Shown here: positions 34,230-45,400 of the stretch, piece after piece | Layout: the number at the start of each line of letters is the position of its first letter | How positions within the stretch are numbered: position 1 is the stretch's first letter | Assembly (NCBI RefSeq): GCF_003672135.1 | Contig: NC_039506.1 | Coordinates: 5,704,001-5,768,000 of the forward strand | Source of the DNA: Ooceraea biroi | Taxonomy: Eukaryota; Arthropoda; Insecta; Hymenoptera; Formicidae | Length of the DNA: 64,000 nt | Reading direction: 5' to 3' | Translations under genes and position numbers: made by a program | Notes under the pieces: model-generated | Told to the model about the DNA's origin: nothing | What the model saw: the letters and a program-made list of their open reading frames with translations, nothing else | The model's database searches: none

Positions 34230-37200
34230 TCAGGATATACTTTGACTCACTAAAAGATCCGACATACCGTCCTTAATGATTTTTAAACTCTCTAGATCGG
34301 TATTTATCGTCGCGATAAGTTGTGCCATGCCTTGTTGCTCCATACTTAGATACTACAACAAAAACAGAAAAAAAATTACGTGTTTCCGCTTTTAAAAATA
34401 CTGTTATTAAATTCAAAGCAAAGCATCTTCTTACCGCTTTAATATCATCCTGCGCTATGGGATCCATCGCATACCTCTCTTGGTTTTGGATGTCTATATG
34501 CCGCCTCATCCTCAGCTGAGAAAGCATTTCGCTGATTCTACCTTTGTATTGTGTCGGCGCACTGATCTGCGAGTGCATCGCTTCAAATCTGCGTGTCAAC
34601 ACTTCTTCCTCTGGTTGCAAGGATAATCCAACTTTGCGTGTAATCTCCTGCCGAACTAGTACCTTGAAATAGAATTTACACCGTTAACAGACAACGGTTA
34701 CAATTAACAAACGATAATCGATCGCTACGCTACCTGCAGAACTCGATGTTGAAGCTCCAGTAACGTACGTCTGTGTTCCTTGAGCCTGGCTTGCGTGGCT
34801 GTATGCTGTCTCTGCAGGCCCTGTATCTTTTCCGCTGCCATGTCCAAGAACGCTCTGTGCCTAGCAGTCTCCTCTTCCTGACACTTTAATCTGTGTTTGA
34901 CCTGCTGGAAGCCGATCATAGGGACTGGAATATATAATTCTGGATTGGGATTATCCAACTGCGCTTGCTTCCATAATCTGGCGTCGATAGCGCAAGGTGG
35001 ATTGTCCAGGTACTCTTTAAGCTGCGACGGATCAAGTTTTACAAGTGGAAATACGTCCTCGACTCCGTTCTGTATTAGCTGCTGCTTCTGCATAGCTTGC
35101 GACAAGTACGCGACGAGTTCGTTGGCAGGAATTTTTCTGTAAGACCCGGTAATTCCTTTTTCCGACACGTATACCGTCACTTGGCTCTTGCTCTCCCCCG
35201 TGGACTTGATATTGTCAATGGTCACCGTTAAATTGGACTTGTTTCCCAAGAGGCCACTCAAAAATACAATCAACTGTTGCTTTCCATCCTGCATGTCTTT
35301 TTCTTTCTTACTGAAGCACAGCACCACTAAACCGTCATTGTTGTCAGCGTCGGGTATACGACTATATCCAATAGCTTTAAATCTACAAAGCGAATTCTCC
35401 TGAGTAAGATCTATGGGTGGCGCGTTTATAGAATAGTAAGCTTTTCCCACTCCCCACAACGCTTGAAGAAGATTCCATCTGGCGATAGTATTATCTCGTT
35501 CGTCATTGTATAATTGACAATTAAATACGGCATTGTAAAGAGCTTCTGATATAGTGTTCGTGGATTGTTGTTGCTGCTGCTGCTGCTGCTGTTGCTGTTG
35601 AGGCTGCGTCAGTGCAGTACCAAATCCAGTGAATCCTGTTCCTGTATAGCATAAATACATAACATATTAATCAAAAACAATGAAAAATATTCTATCAAAA
35701 ACATCAGTCTGTAAAGAATCTTGTGTTACCTGATCCGAACCCACCAAATCCGGTAGTACTAGTGGTAGCTGGCTTGCTTCCAAACGCGCCGAAACCTGTG
35801 GAAGTACCAAAACCTGTCGAGGCGGTATTCGTACTGCCAAAGCTACCGAACAAGCTGGGGGCAGATGTAGTGGTACTCGTCCCGAATCCGCCAAAACCAC
35901 CAAAACTCAATGATGAAGTTGTCGTTGCTGTGCCAAATCCACCGAAACCAGTAGTGGAAGCGGGAGTACTGCCGAAAGTCGAAGTTGTGCCGAAACCAGT
36001 GGTTGTAGAGGAAGCTGGAGTGCTACCAAAAGCTGGTGCTGAACCGAACGCACTGGTCGATGCTGTGCCAAAAGTAGGCGCAGAACCAAAACCCGTGGTT
36101 GACGTGCTGCCGAATCCTGCAGCTGCTGGCGTGCCGAATCCAGTACCAGTGCCAAACCCACTGGTTTGAGTCGACGGAGTGCCAAAGAGACTTGGCGTTG
36201 AAGTGGTTGGTGTACTAAAGCCAAACGAGGGTGTCCCAAATCCCGCTACTTTAAATCAAAATTTATAATAAGCTAATGTTTATCTTTAATAAAGATAAAG
36301 AAAAATAACTATCAAAATTTTTCTATCATGTATCCACAAATTAATTACATGAATCGTACAAAAGTTGCAGATTATTTATTTAATTAACTGAACAACACAA
36401 TTATAAATATTATGGGTATTATAACACATAGAAATTATTGCATATATTCAAGTTTATTTTGAGTTTAAAAAAGTTGTAGTATAATAATAGATAAATAGAT
36501 TGCTAAATAAATGACCATAGTAATATCGATTATTGTTAAATGTATCAAACTAGTCGATTTTTTTGTTTATTTATATGAAGTTAGGCAAAATATGTCAATG
36601 TAGAAAGTGTTTGCTAATATGACATTTTTCCTAGCTTATTTTATGAAAACAATTTTAAATATTATAACTTGTATGTAAATATCATCTCAGATATTGGAAG
36701 AGATTATATGGAGATACATAATCATTTATAAATTGTACTATTTGATATATATGTATTGAGATTTCAATATTAACATAGCACGAATATAATAACAAAATTA
36801 TTGTGGCAAAATGGCAGTTTTAAGTCAGCAGAATAAACTACAGGTAATATTTAACAATAAGATAAGAAAGACAAGCTCAGAAATATGACCTACTTCCTAA
36901 TATTTTACCAATATTTCATACAGAATTATTACATTTGCAATCATTATAATAGGCTAACTTCTATGCACAATTGGCACATGATTCACTAAGACCAAATTTT
37001 ATTCCCGATACTCAAATTGTCCTCCGTCCCATTAAATCAATACATGATTTTTCCACTCAAATTGTAAATGAACTTGGTACTACAGATGTGGCAATTGGGG
37101 TACATGAATGATCTATTTTCTCTGTTTATACATTCATGTTATACTTCAACCTTGTAATAATTTAATTTAATGATTCTTTTATAGGATGCAACCGCAGAAA

Positions 37201-37903
37201 TTATGATAACAACGCCTGGAAAAATCCCAAACGAGATGTATTATTTAGAAGATACAACACCTAATCGCATAGGTGCTGCTTATGGCACCGAGTTACACAC
37301 AATGCTTAATAATAGTCATACTACTACATTAGCATCAATTGGAACTATCAACTCCGATAGTTCAGAACATTCCATGCTGCTATTTATTTTAGTAACTGCG
37401 CTGTTCTTCATACTATTGATATGCTGTATCACAGCATGCGTAATCGCGAGATCTAGGAGCAAGCATACTTTCTTTGTAAAACGGGACATGGAGTGTAGTC
37501 CGGAATGCAGCGGCGTGAACCAGCCGTTGCTGGGTTTAGACAAGGCTTCCGACACAACCACTAAAACCAGCGGTAGCTCCGCACAAAATTGAACAGAACC
37601 AATGTCACATCCTGTCATTGATAACCTCAAAGATGTCAAACAGAAATTGTCGCGAATCACTTAGAATGCGAAAGTAATATTACTGTAGCATTCCTGATAC
37701 GTCTGACGGAAAGAAAATCATCGCCGCGAGTGAGGTAAACGGCCGAAGGAAGCTCCGCGTGAGCGAGAAAACTTACGCTTTCATCTCGAGTAACATGGCT
37801 TACCAGGTTTAACCGGTGTCGCCGTGGAAGCCGGGGTGCTGCCGAAAGCGAACGTGGGTGCGGGCGTTGACGCGGACGCCCCGAAGCCGCTGCCAAACGA
37901 CAT
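34230..37903 (-). CDS. Nup54: nucleoporin Nup54
   Basis: Five exons on the minus strand: 37903-37804, 36245-35730, 35641-34734, 34662-34435 and 34352-34230. Phases close to give 624 residues (fly Nup54 is about this size). Residues 1-210 are an FG-repeat region with many GFG and FGT units, the disordered barrier that binds transport receptors. A polyglutamine run follows (CAG/CAA codons at about 35568-35603). The conserved alpha/beta and coiled-coil part includes ALWGVGKAYY, IPVPMIGFQQV, QYKGRISEMLSQLRMRR and the ending MEQQGMAQLI. Nup54 joins Nup62 and Nup58 in the central channel of the nuclear pore. The last exon acceptor is the AG at 34353-34354; it gives Tyr-Leu-Ser-Met-Glu, whereas a nearby AG would change frame. 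Intron 1 (about 1.56 kb) hosts another gene on the opposite strand. Confidence 0.95.
36811..37592 (+). CDS. single-pass membrane protein nested in Nup54 intron 1
   Basis: Three exons, 36811-36843, 36953-37099 and 37185-37592, all in phase 0, encode 195 residues. The ATG has a good context (CAAAATGG). About 125 residues follow without a signal peptide, including LRPIKSIHDFSTQIVNELG and a Thr/Ser-rich stretch with one N-glycosylation-like NNS. Next is a strong membrane helix at about 124-147 (FILVTALFFILLICCITACV). A stop-transfer RSRSK follows, then a tail with Cys pairs and PLLGLDK. The length of the helix and the flanking positive charge suggest an N-out, C-in anchor. I do not recognise the family. 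It lies wholly within intron 1 of Nup54 on the opposite strand. Confidence 0.72.
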
Positions 37904-38120
37904 CTCGGAGTTTTACTTCGCGAGTGAAACGTCAACTGAACCGCTCGCGCGCGCGACGTACAGTTGCACCGATGACATTCGCGAGTCGCAACATGGCCGT
38001 TCGCTTCGCACGTGCAACAAGCACCGGCGGGAAACTCGGCGCGGAAAATCTGCGCGACGCTTCGATGCGCGAGCGAGCGCGCGCGCACGCGCGGTTAATT
38101 TGAATCCTTCTTGCTGTAAT
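37790..38120. promoter_or_regulatory. CpG-rich Nup54 5' region
   Basis: A CpG-dense block covers Nup54 exon 1 and about 200 bp upstream, including CGCGCGCGCACGCGCG near 38076-38093. It is presumably the promoter. It falls off abruptly into AT-rich DNA at about 38120. Confidence 0.45.
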
Positions 38121-38212
38121 CTCTAGGCTTAAATTCGCCATTTACACCATGCACTTTAATTTATATCCGCAATGTACAAATTCGTATATTGAATATACGA
38201 ATTTTTTTATTA

Positions 38213-39471
38213 GGGGTGTGATTTAATTTTGAGGGTTTTTTTGCTCAAAAACGCATGTATTTAAATATGATAATGAATGAATACCTTAATTAAAATATCT
38301 TCCTTCGTTTTCTATAACTTTTTCCCATCTTTCTGGCAAGAGATGGATTCCACCACGATAAAATCACTCTTCTTTTCAGTTGATCCATTCGTCGACGAAT
38401 TTTCGCACTTCTTCGAAGTTATGAAAGTGTGTATCCTCTAAAGCGTGTTGCATCCACCGGAACAAATAATAATCGCATGGAGCAATGTCCGGAGAATACG
38501 CGGGGTGCGGTAAGACTTACCATTCAAGCTCTAATAGTGTTTGTTTCACTGATAACGCAACGTCAGGTCGAGCGTTGTCACGAAGAAGAATCACTTTCCG
38601 TCGTTTACTCGCAATTGGTGGTCGTTTTTGGTCCAATGCTTGCTTCAACTTGTACAATTGGTGTCGATAACGATCAGTCGTGACAGTCTCATGCGGATTT
38701 AACAGCTCATAGTACACTATCCCACCAAATACAGAGCATTACTTTTGAACCGTCAATATTGCGTCTCGGAGTGGATGTTGATGGTTCGCCTGGATCCACC
38801 CATGATTTTCTGCGTTTCGGATTATCAAAATAGATCCACTTTTCATCCCCAGTAACGATCCGAGACAAAAGACTCTTCTTTTTTTGCCTGGCGATCAACG
38901 AAATGCAAATGTTCAACCGGTTCGCAATGGCACTTTCCGATAATTCATGTCGAACCCATTTCCCTTCTTTCTGAATTTTTCCCATTTCATGTAAATGTTT
39001 GGTAACTGTTGCACGATCAACATTTAATGCTCTGGCAAGTTCTGAAGTGGATCGTGTTGGATTTTCGTCCAATAATGCTTGCGAATCTGCATTTTCAAGC
39101 TTTCTTGGTTGTCCCGAGCGTTCTTTGTCCTTCACATCAGTATGACCACTTTTAAAGCGTCTAAACCAGTATTCACACGTCTTAATTGATGGGGCAGAAT
39201 CACCATAAGTTTCCACAAGAATTCTATAACCCTCAGCCTCAGTTTTCTTTTGATTAAAAAACAAAAGCAACGCATGTCGAAAATGCTGTTTCGGAAGTTG
39301 CATTTTTACGATGATATAAACACGACTGTTATTGCATCTATTGCTATAATGCTACTAAATGTCATGGATAATGTCAAGACTGTAAGAAACAACAGTTATC
39401 GGAAACAGCTATTGTAACAAACTGACACTACAGCCATCTGTTGCAAAACCCTCAAAACTAAATCACACCCC
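38213..39471 (-). mobile_element. second mariner transposon, decayed
   Basis: The terminal inverted repeats are about 28 bp: GGGGTGTGATTTAATTTTGA at the left and its complement, with one mismatch, at the right. TA target duplications lie at 38211-38212 and 39472-39473. The length is 1,259 bp. Its ends and protein differ from the mariner at 12.4 kb, so the two belong to different mariner lineages. It sits between the Nup54 promoter and the 3' end of GABBR1. Confidence 0.92.
38284..39303 (-). pseudogene. mariner transposase with frameshift and stops
   Basis: The reading frame starts at 39303 with the usual helix-turn-helix region (CEYWFRRFKSGHTDVKD, RSGQPRKL). It reaches the first catalytic motif TGDEKWIYFDNPKRRKSW. 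A small deletion near 38707-38717 shifts the frame after CIWWD. The second motif reads RDNARPD, where HDNARPH is usual. An in-frame TAA at 38517-38519 interrupts the protein before the third motif (YSPDIAPCDYY), and two more TGA codons lie downstream. It is therefore inactive and older than the first mariner. Confidence 0.9.
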
Positions 39472-39479
39472 TAATATAT

Positions 39480-42400
39480 ATACTTGATATTCATTCACGC
39501 TGATCTTTCGATAAAACACATGTTACATGCATAACATATATAATAACACATGTATAGTGACGTAAACTTCAACAACTGCCTTTAAATTCCTTTATTAAAA
39601 TCTCAACTCTAAAAACAACGTAGAGATATGAACATTCGCGTTACACGATCATCGCACCTTGCGCGAGTCGCACGAATTTCCGATCGTAAACAATCTCTCA
39701 GGGTTCAATAATAAGTATAGCACATTCTCTTCATTCCAGTTTTATATATAACGGATTTTATAATTCAAAAACTTAAAAATAAATATCTCCATAATCTAAC
39801 GTACATATATGTGATACTTTCGTCAACAGTTCGATAGGACTATCGTATATGTATAATGTATGTACTAGATGTTACAAGCGCCGTACGCGCGGCAGTTGAT
39901 CAAATGAGTACAGTAAAAAATACTGTGTAGGTGAGCGCGCGCGGTAGATGCAACAAACGAGAAATTACATTTCAAATATCACCTATACACGGGATTGAAA
40001 TACAGGGCACACGACGGCGATTTTATGACGCCTTTACGGTCTACTTGCACTTGCGTACGTAGCCGTGATATCCGCGTGACATAGTGCATACGTAACGCTG
40101 CTGCTCTTTTCTTCTCCCATCCCCTTCCTCTCATTTTAAGGCGCAGTCGAATTGTATTTACCGTATCGAAACATATAAAACAATTCCACACGCTATAGAC
40201 TAACTTACATCTTAAGTACGTGACAGTGGCTTCTCTTACCATCTCGAAATCATATCTCGGACATTACTTAATATTTTCGATCACTCTCACTTTGGCGTGT
40301 CTCAAGATGTCGTACTAATTATATTCGCATATTGACCGTGCACGTAGGTTTAATACTAGTTTTAGAAGAGAGTTTTGTCGCGCGCGCGCACGCGCGCGCA
40401 GGCATAGCGCTCGTTTGTGTGTGTATTGCTTTGGCATCATAGTCGGTGCAGTTCGTACATTTCGGCGACGTGCTGCGTGCCTAAAAACAGAAAGCCAGAC
40501 ACCATGAATCACGCGGAACGTTTCGTGGATAATCTGATGATATCGGCCCATCCGTAAATGATTTGGAAGTCGAAAATGTACGTTCTTGCAGCTACGAGTG
40601 TCAGGGGGATACTTCACACGTAAATCTAGCGCTGCACTAGGGATGCTTGTCGAAAAATTAACAAGCGCGTTGAAACGGAGGCTTACATGATGAACTACGA
40701 TGTAGCGCTTTACCTCATCAAGACTCCCAAATTATAAACGAACGGCGTAAAATTCATAAGCATTTAAATCTCGTTAGCACATTTCACACATTCACGGATA
40801 CATTACAAATATGTTAACTGTTAATCCGATTGGACCAAATAAATGTTACAAATTGATTTTTTGTCTTTTCAAATTCGGGAGTACGCTTCATGAGGCTTAC
40901 AACGACATTTGAGATGCTACGTACGATTAACACAACACTTTTCTAACGAGATTTAACTGCAATAATATATAACTGAAATATATCATTGCAGAAATGATCT
41001 TAGGCCTAAACATTATATAGTTTCATATATGTATATATGTGTGCTCTGTAACAAATGATAATTCATGTTCAAACATCATCTTAAGTTCAGTTCAATCTGT
41101 AATTATAGCCGCAGTATTAATAACCGTGTGGATAATTAAATTTTACTTCATTTAACATATTTGTCATGTTATATTTACATTGTGCGTTTCAAAATATATT
41201 TCTGTCTTTCGTTATCTTGTCTGTGTAATTAAAAAGATTAATATTTCCAATTGCACGAGAGAATTACACATACACGACATAAGAATTGCTTCAGAGTTTC
41301 TTTACTTTTACTCATTACGAATAATGAGGAAACAATTGTATATTTCGCTTCCGGGCTATAAAGATTCATCGTTTAGCGAACGCGTTACGTGTTTATAATA
41401 ACTTATAGTTTTGTTAAAATATATTATATTTATTTTAATACAATATCACACAAGATATATTTCTAACTGAAAACGGACGATAATGTCTAAAAAAAAACTA
41501 AATTTATTATATTTTTCTTTGAGAATATATTTTCTTGTGTGTGAGTTAAAGTTAAGATATAAAACACTTAAAAGCTCTCTGAAAACGTTATTCCACAGGA
41601 TAACTTGGTCCATAGAATGAGATTGTATTACGCTGAGGATCTGACCGAGTACTTTCTCACAGTGCTGAAAAAGCACTCATAAACATCTAAATCTTGAACA
41701 TTTACACAACAGTCCAATAGGAAACAGGTCATATATAAATGTATAATAACATTCTAAGAATAGAAGATAAATCTAGAAGAGTTCTAGATGATTGTAGAAG
41801 AAAATAGAACACATTCATTGTTACCAGAAAGTAGAGCCAACTTTCACGAAACTTAGGCCAGACTGATAACACCGTTTACGCGTTTAATATTTACAGACGT
41901 ACACTGAAACTAAGAAACTAGTGTATGTTATTACAAAAGCGACATATCATGGAAATTGCATTGTCTACTGCAAACATTCTCTAGGTTACTGAATAGCTGG
42001 ACATTTATGACATTAATGTTTAATTTCATTACTTAATAATAGACTATTACTTGTTCGCATGTCCATGAAGATAACGAGATGCAATTTACTATGGATAAGT
42101 TGCTCGAGAAAGATATGTGCTATTGTAATAACTAAAACTCGCGATTCGTGGTTTCATTGTTTCTTCAAATTGTGCAGATGCGGTCGTAATCTGATGCTTG
42201 CATTATTATTACCACGTGGTGTAATGTGATTACCGTAGATCATCGCGTGCTCTGATCACACTTCAACAGTCGGAAAGTGCATCGTGAAGAAACAACGCAA
42301 GTACATACCTATCGATACTTACAACGAAATAATATCGGAAACACGTTCGGTTTTCTCTTTGTTTAAACCAAAGCTTTTACGATAATCACGGAGATTAATT

Positions 42401-42490
42401 GAAAAGAATTTTAGGTCCCAAATGTATCGCGCGATTGCTGATGAGGATGTCCATAGCGGCGTGACCGTTTGACTCGTGTGTGTGGAGAGA
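39480..42490 (-). other. probable 3' UTR and flank of GABBR1
   Basis: About 3 kb without a credible gene. Part is probably the long 3' UTR of the receptor gene. An alternating CG/CA tract (about 40378-40400) is the only compositional oddity. Short open frames on both strands look random. Confidence 0.5.
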
Positions 42491-45400
42491 TTATAAGTAC
42501 GTCTCTGAAAACTCAACATCAGAAGCGGAAGCGCGGGAAGATTTTGTACAAACAGAAATACCCCCACCGATAGCGCTGTCCGATGTTCCCTCGCCGGTCG
42601 GATAATCAGCAATGATGAAAGGTTGCTTAGGCTGTCCCTGTCTGCAACGACTCATCGTACCGGTCCCTTTCAGGGCATCGCGCTCAGCTATCTTCTGTCT
42701 GATGGTTTGAATCCTTTCCTCCTTCTGAAATGCATGAAAAGAGGAAATAAAAATACATGGTATTTTATAATAAAAAAAAATAGTTGAAGCATAGATTGTA
42801 TCCTCTCACCGTAGCGATAAGCTTTTGAAGCTCGTCATTTTCATTGAGCAGCTTCTGATACTTTTCTTCCTCTTCCTTGGACACCGCGCCATCCGGATTG
42901 TATCTCGATTCGGATTTATCCTTGGGGTGTCTGATCACTTCGATCACTTTCGGCACGAAGATAAGCGCCATGCTGAGGAAGCAACAAAAAATAGTAGCCA
43001 ACGCCGAGAAGGCGTAACTCGCGTCCTGCTGGCTAGAGATGACCATTACGACAGGTACCGTTATGAGACACAGAACTACGATGTTATATATCGACATTCC
43101 TACGTATCTGGAATCATTGATCAGTTTGATTTTGATGCTTCTCGTCTCGTAAGAGAGAAAGAGCCCGAAAGCTAGGACAATGCCCTTATAGCTGTAGATC
43201 AAGCCTGGAAAAATATTCCCAATTTCGTACACAGTGAAATTATTACAATCGATTGCATGCGAAATTATTTAATTTACTGACACAGGTCTGTTGCCGCGGC
43301 TACTCTATGTACTCACCGAGCCATAGGCTGTTGTGCTCGCTCTCGCAATGTTCTAATTCGGGCTTGATCATTGCATCCTCGTCTCCGTAAGGAGGCAGTT
43401 CCAACGAGAAAGTCTCGATTCTCCTACGCAATGGATCGACCACTTGCCAAGTGACGAGGAGGATGATGTCGATCAACAGCAATCCAGCCAGCATAACGTA
43501 CAGCTTCCACGGCTCAATTTTCTTCTGTATAGACGAAACTTTTTGTTTAGCCGTCAATGACTAAAAGGAATCGAGAATAGGTTAAAGATGCGGGACATAC
43601 GAGCGGGAACAGCAAACCATGCAGGATGGTTCCGTCTTCATGAGAAACTAAAAATCAGTCTCGTTACTAATGAAGAACTCAAGGGGAAAAGCGATACGAT
43701 CGTCTTTACAGAAGATCTGCTGCTGATGAAGGTACTAACAGGCGCAGAAAATTATTATGTTTTACGCTACCAGCTTCAGATACTGCGGGATAGATTTCGG
43801 GAATATTGCACCACGTAAAGATCGCTCGTACCACTTTGCCAATGGAGAGACTCGAGTTATCCGCGACTTACCTTTCCTTGATCGGCCTTCGCCTTCGTCG
43901 AGAGCCGGTGGACCCTCCATACTTTGCTAAACATCGCACCGAACGCAAGGGTGAAACCGGTCGACATTGCCCACGCTCTAGTTTGGCAGATGATGAGAAA
44001 CTGCCACGGCGTCACAAACCTACCGTCAATCCCTATGCACAGCACAGCCAAGAAGCAGCCTATTATGCCCACCAGCATTATCGTGTTGGCGGTGGGATGA
44101 GACGAGTGTATAACTCTGAAAAGTAGGCATCGGTTGCAGATATCGATTATAAGACCGCGGCACGACCCGCAGTGTAACGTCAGCCAGCGTAGTAATGAAT
44201 GCAAGACGATGAAGTATATCGCGTACCTGCGGTGCCTATTATAGACGTTAAATACGATCAATCCGATGGCTATCACGATACCGAGCGCCGACAAGGTCGC
44301 CATACTTATGAATAAGGGCAGTGACACCGTTCTCAAGACGGTTCTTATTATCGTTCTATCTTGCGGCACTTTGCCGCCGATCCATCGCTCCACGTTGCGC
44401 CACGTCAGATTATCGCTTTGCGTGTCGTAGTAGCCTAACTTAACGTACTTTCCATCGATCACCTGCTCGATCTGCGTGAGAGCGATTCGGTCACCCTGCG
44501 AGCTGAACGCGACGTGCCCCTACGGAAAGCCTCGGCGTTAGAGATTCAGCACTATCAAACGAAAGAGTACAACGAAAGAGTAATCGCGGCTCTACGTACG
44601 GAAACTCCGAGAAATTGGGTCGAGTTTACCGCCGCGTATATCTCGTCGGCAATCTCTTTGTTGTTGTAAGTAAAGTTCTTTAAACTGTTCCCCATCTTGC
44701 TCAGCCTCTCCATGGTTCTGTTAAACGCTGACGATACGAGACAGAAAGCATTAGGCGTTATTATTGCATCGTAGATTAGCGCGCGCTAGCTCCCTAAAGC
44801 ATGAACTTACCCAACGCGACAGACCAAACGGCATCATAGGCAAGCGGAGCTTCCTGATAGCCTTCAGGATATCGATCGTTATCTATGTCGTAACCGTCAT
44901 CTTTCAGCAGCTTGTTCAGTCTCTTTCGGAAGTCCTCCGCGGTCATGCCGCTGATTGTCGTGTCATTGTTCTGGTTCCACATGAGCGCCTCAGTCGTTAG
45001 GTGACCTTCCGCCGCCATACGCATCTGCTCCTTCGTGCACGTGATACCTTCCTTCTCTAGATTGATTTCGAACCAGTCGTCCTCGTACCAACCTATGAAG
45101 AACCACACGTAGGTCTTGCCGTACAGCTTCTGGTGATAGAGCTCGCAGAGTACCCGCCTCGCGGCTACCACGTAAAACAGGCCGACAATTATCCGCGCGT
45201 CCTGACGCCGTAGATTCTTCACCGCGTCCGTTGGATCCGACAGGAAGCTTTGACGAGTGACTATCTCTATCCCAGCTTCTTTACACCGTGCTTCCAGATC
45301 TTCGACAGTCTGTAAAAGATATATACATTTGTCTTTATAGTGAACGATATAGTAATCCTTTCTATAGAATATTGATTCTTATTCGATCAATCTGCTGAAA

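Noticed and set aside
35723..36169. Pro/Val/Asn-rich plus-strand frame opposite Nup54 exon 2
   Set aside because: It is the mirror of the FG repeats (GFG and FGT codons read backwards), not a separate gene.
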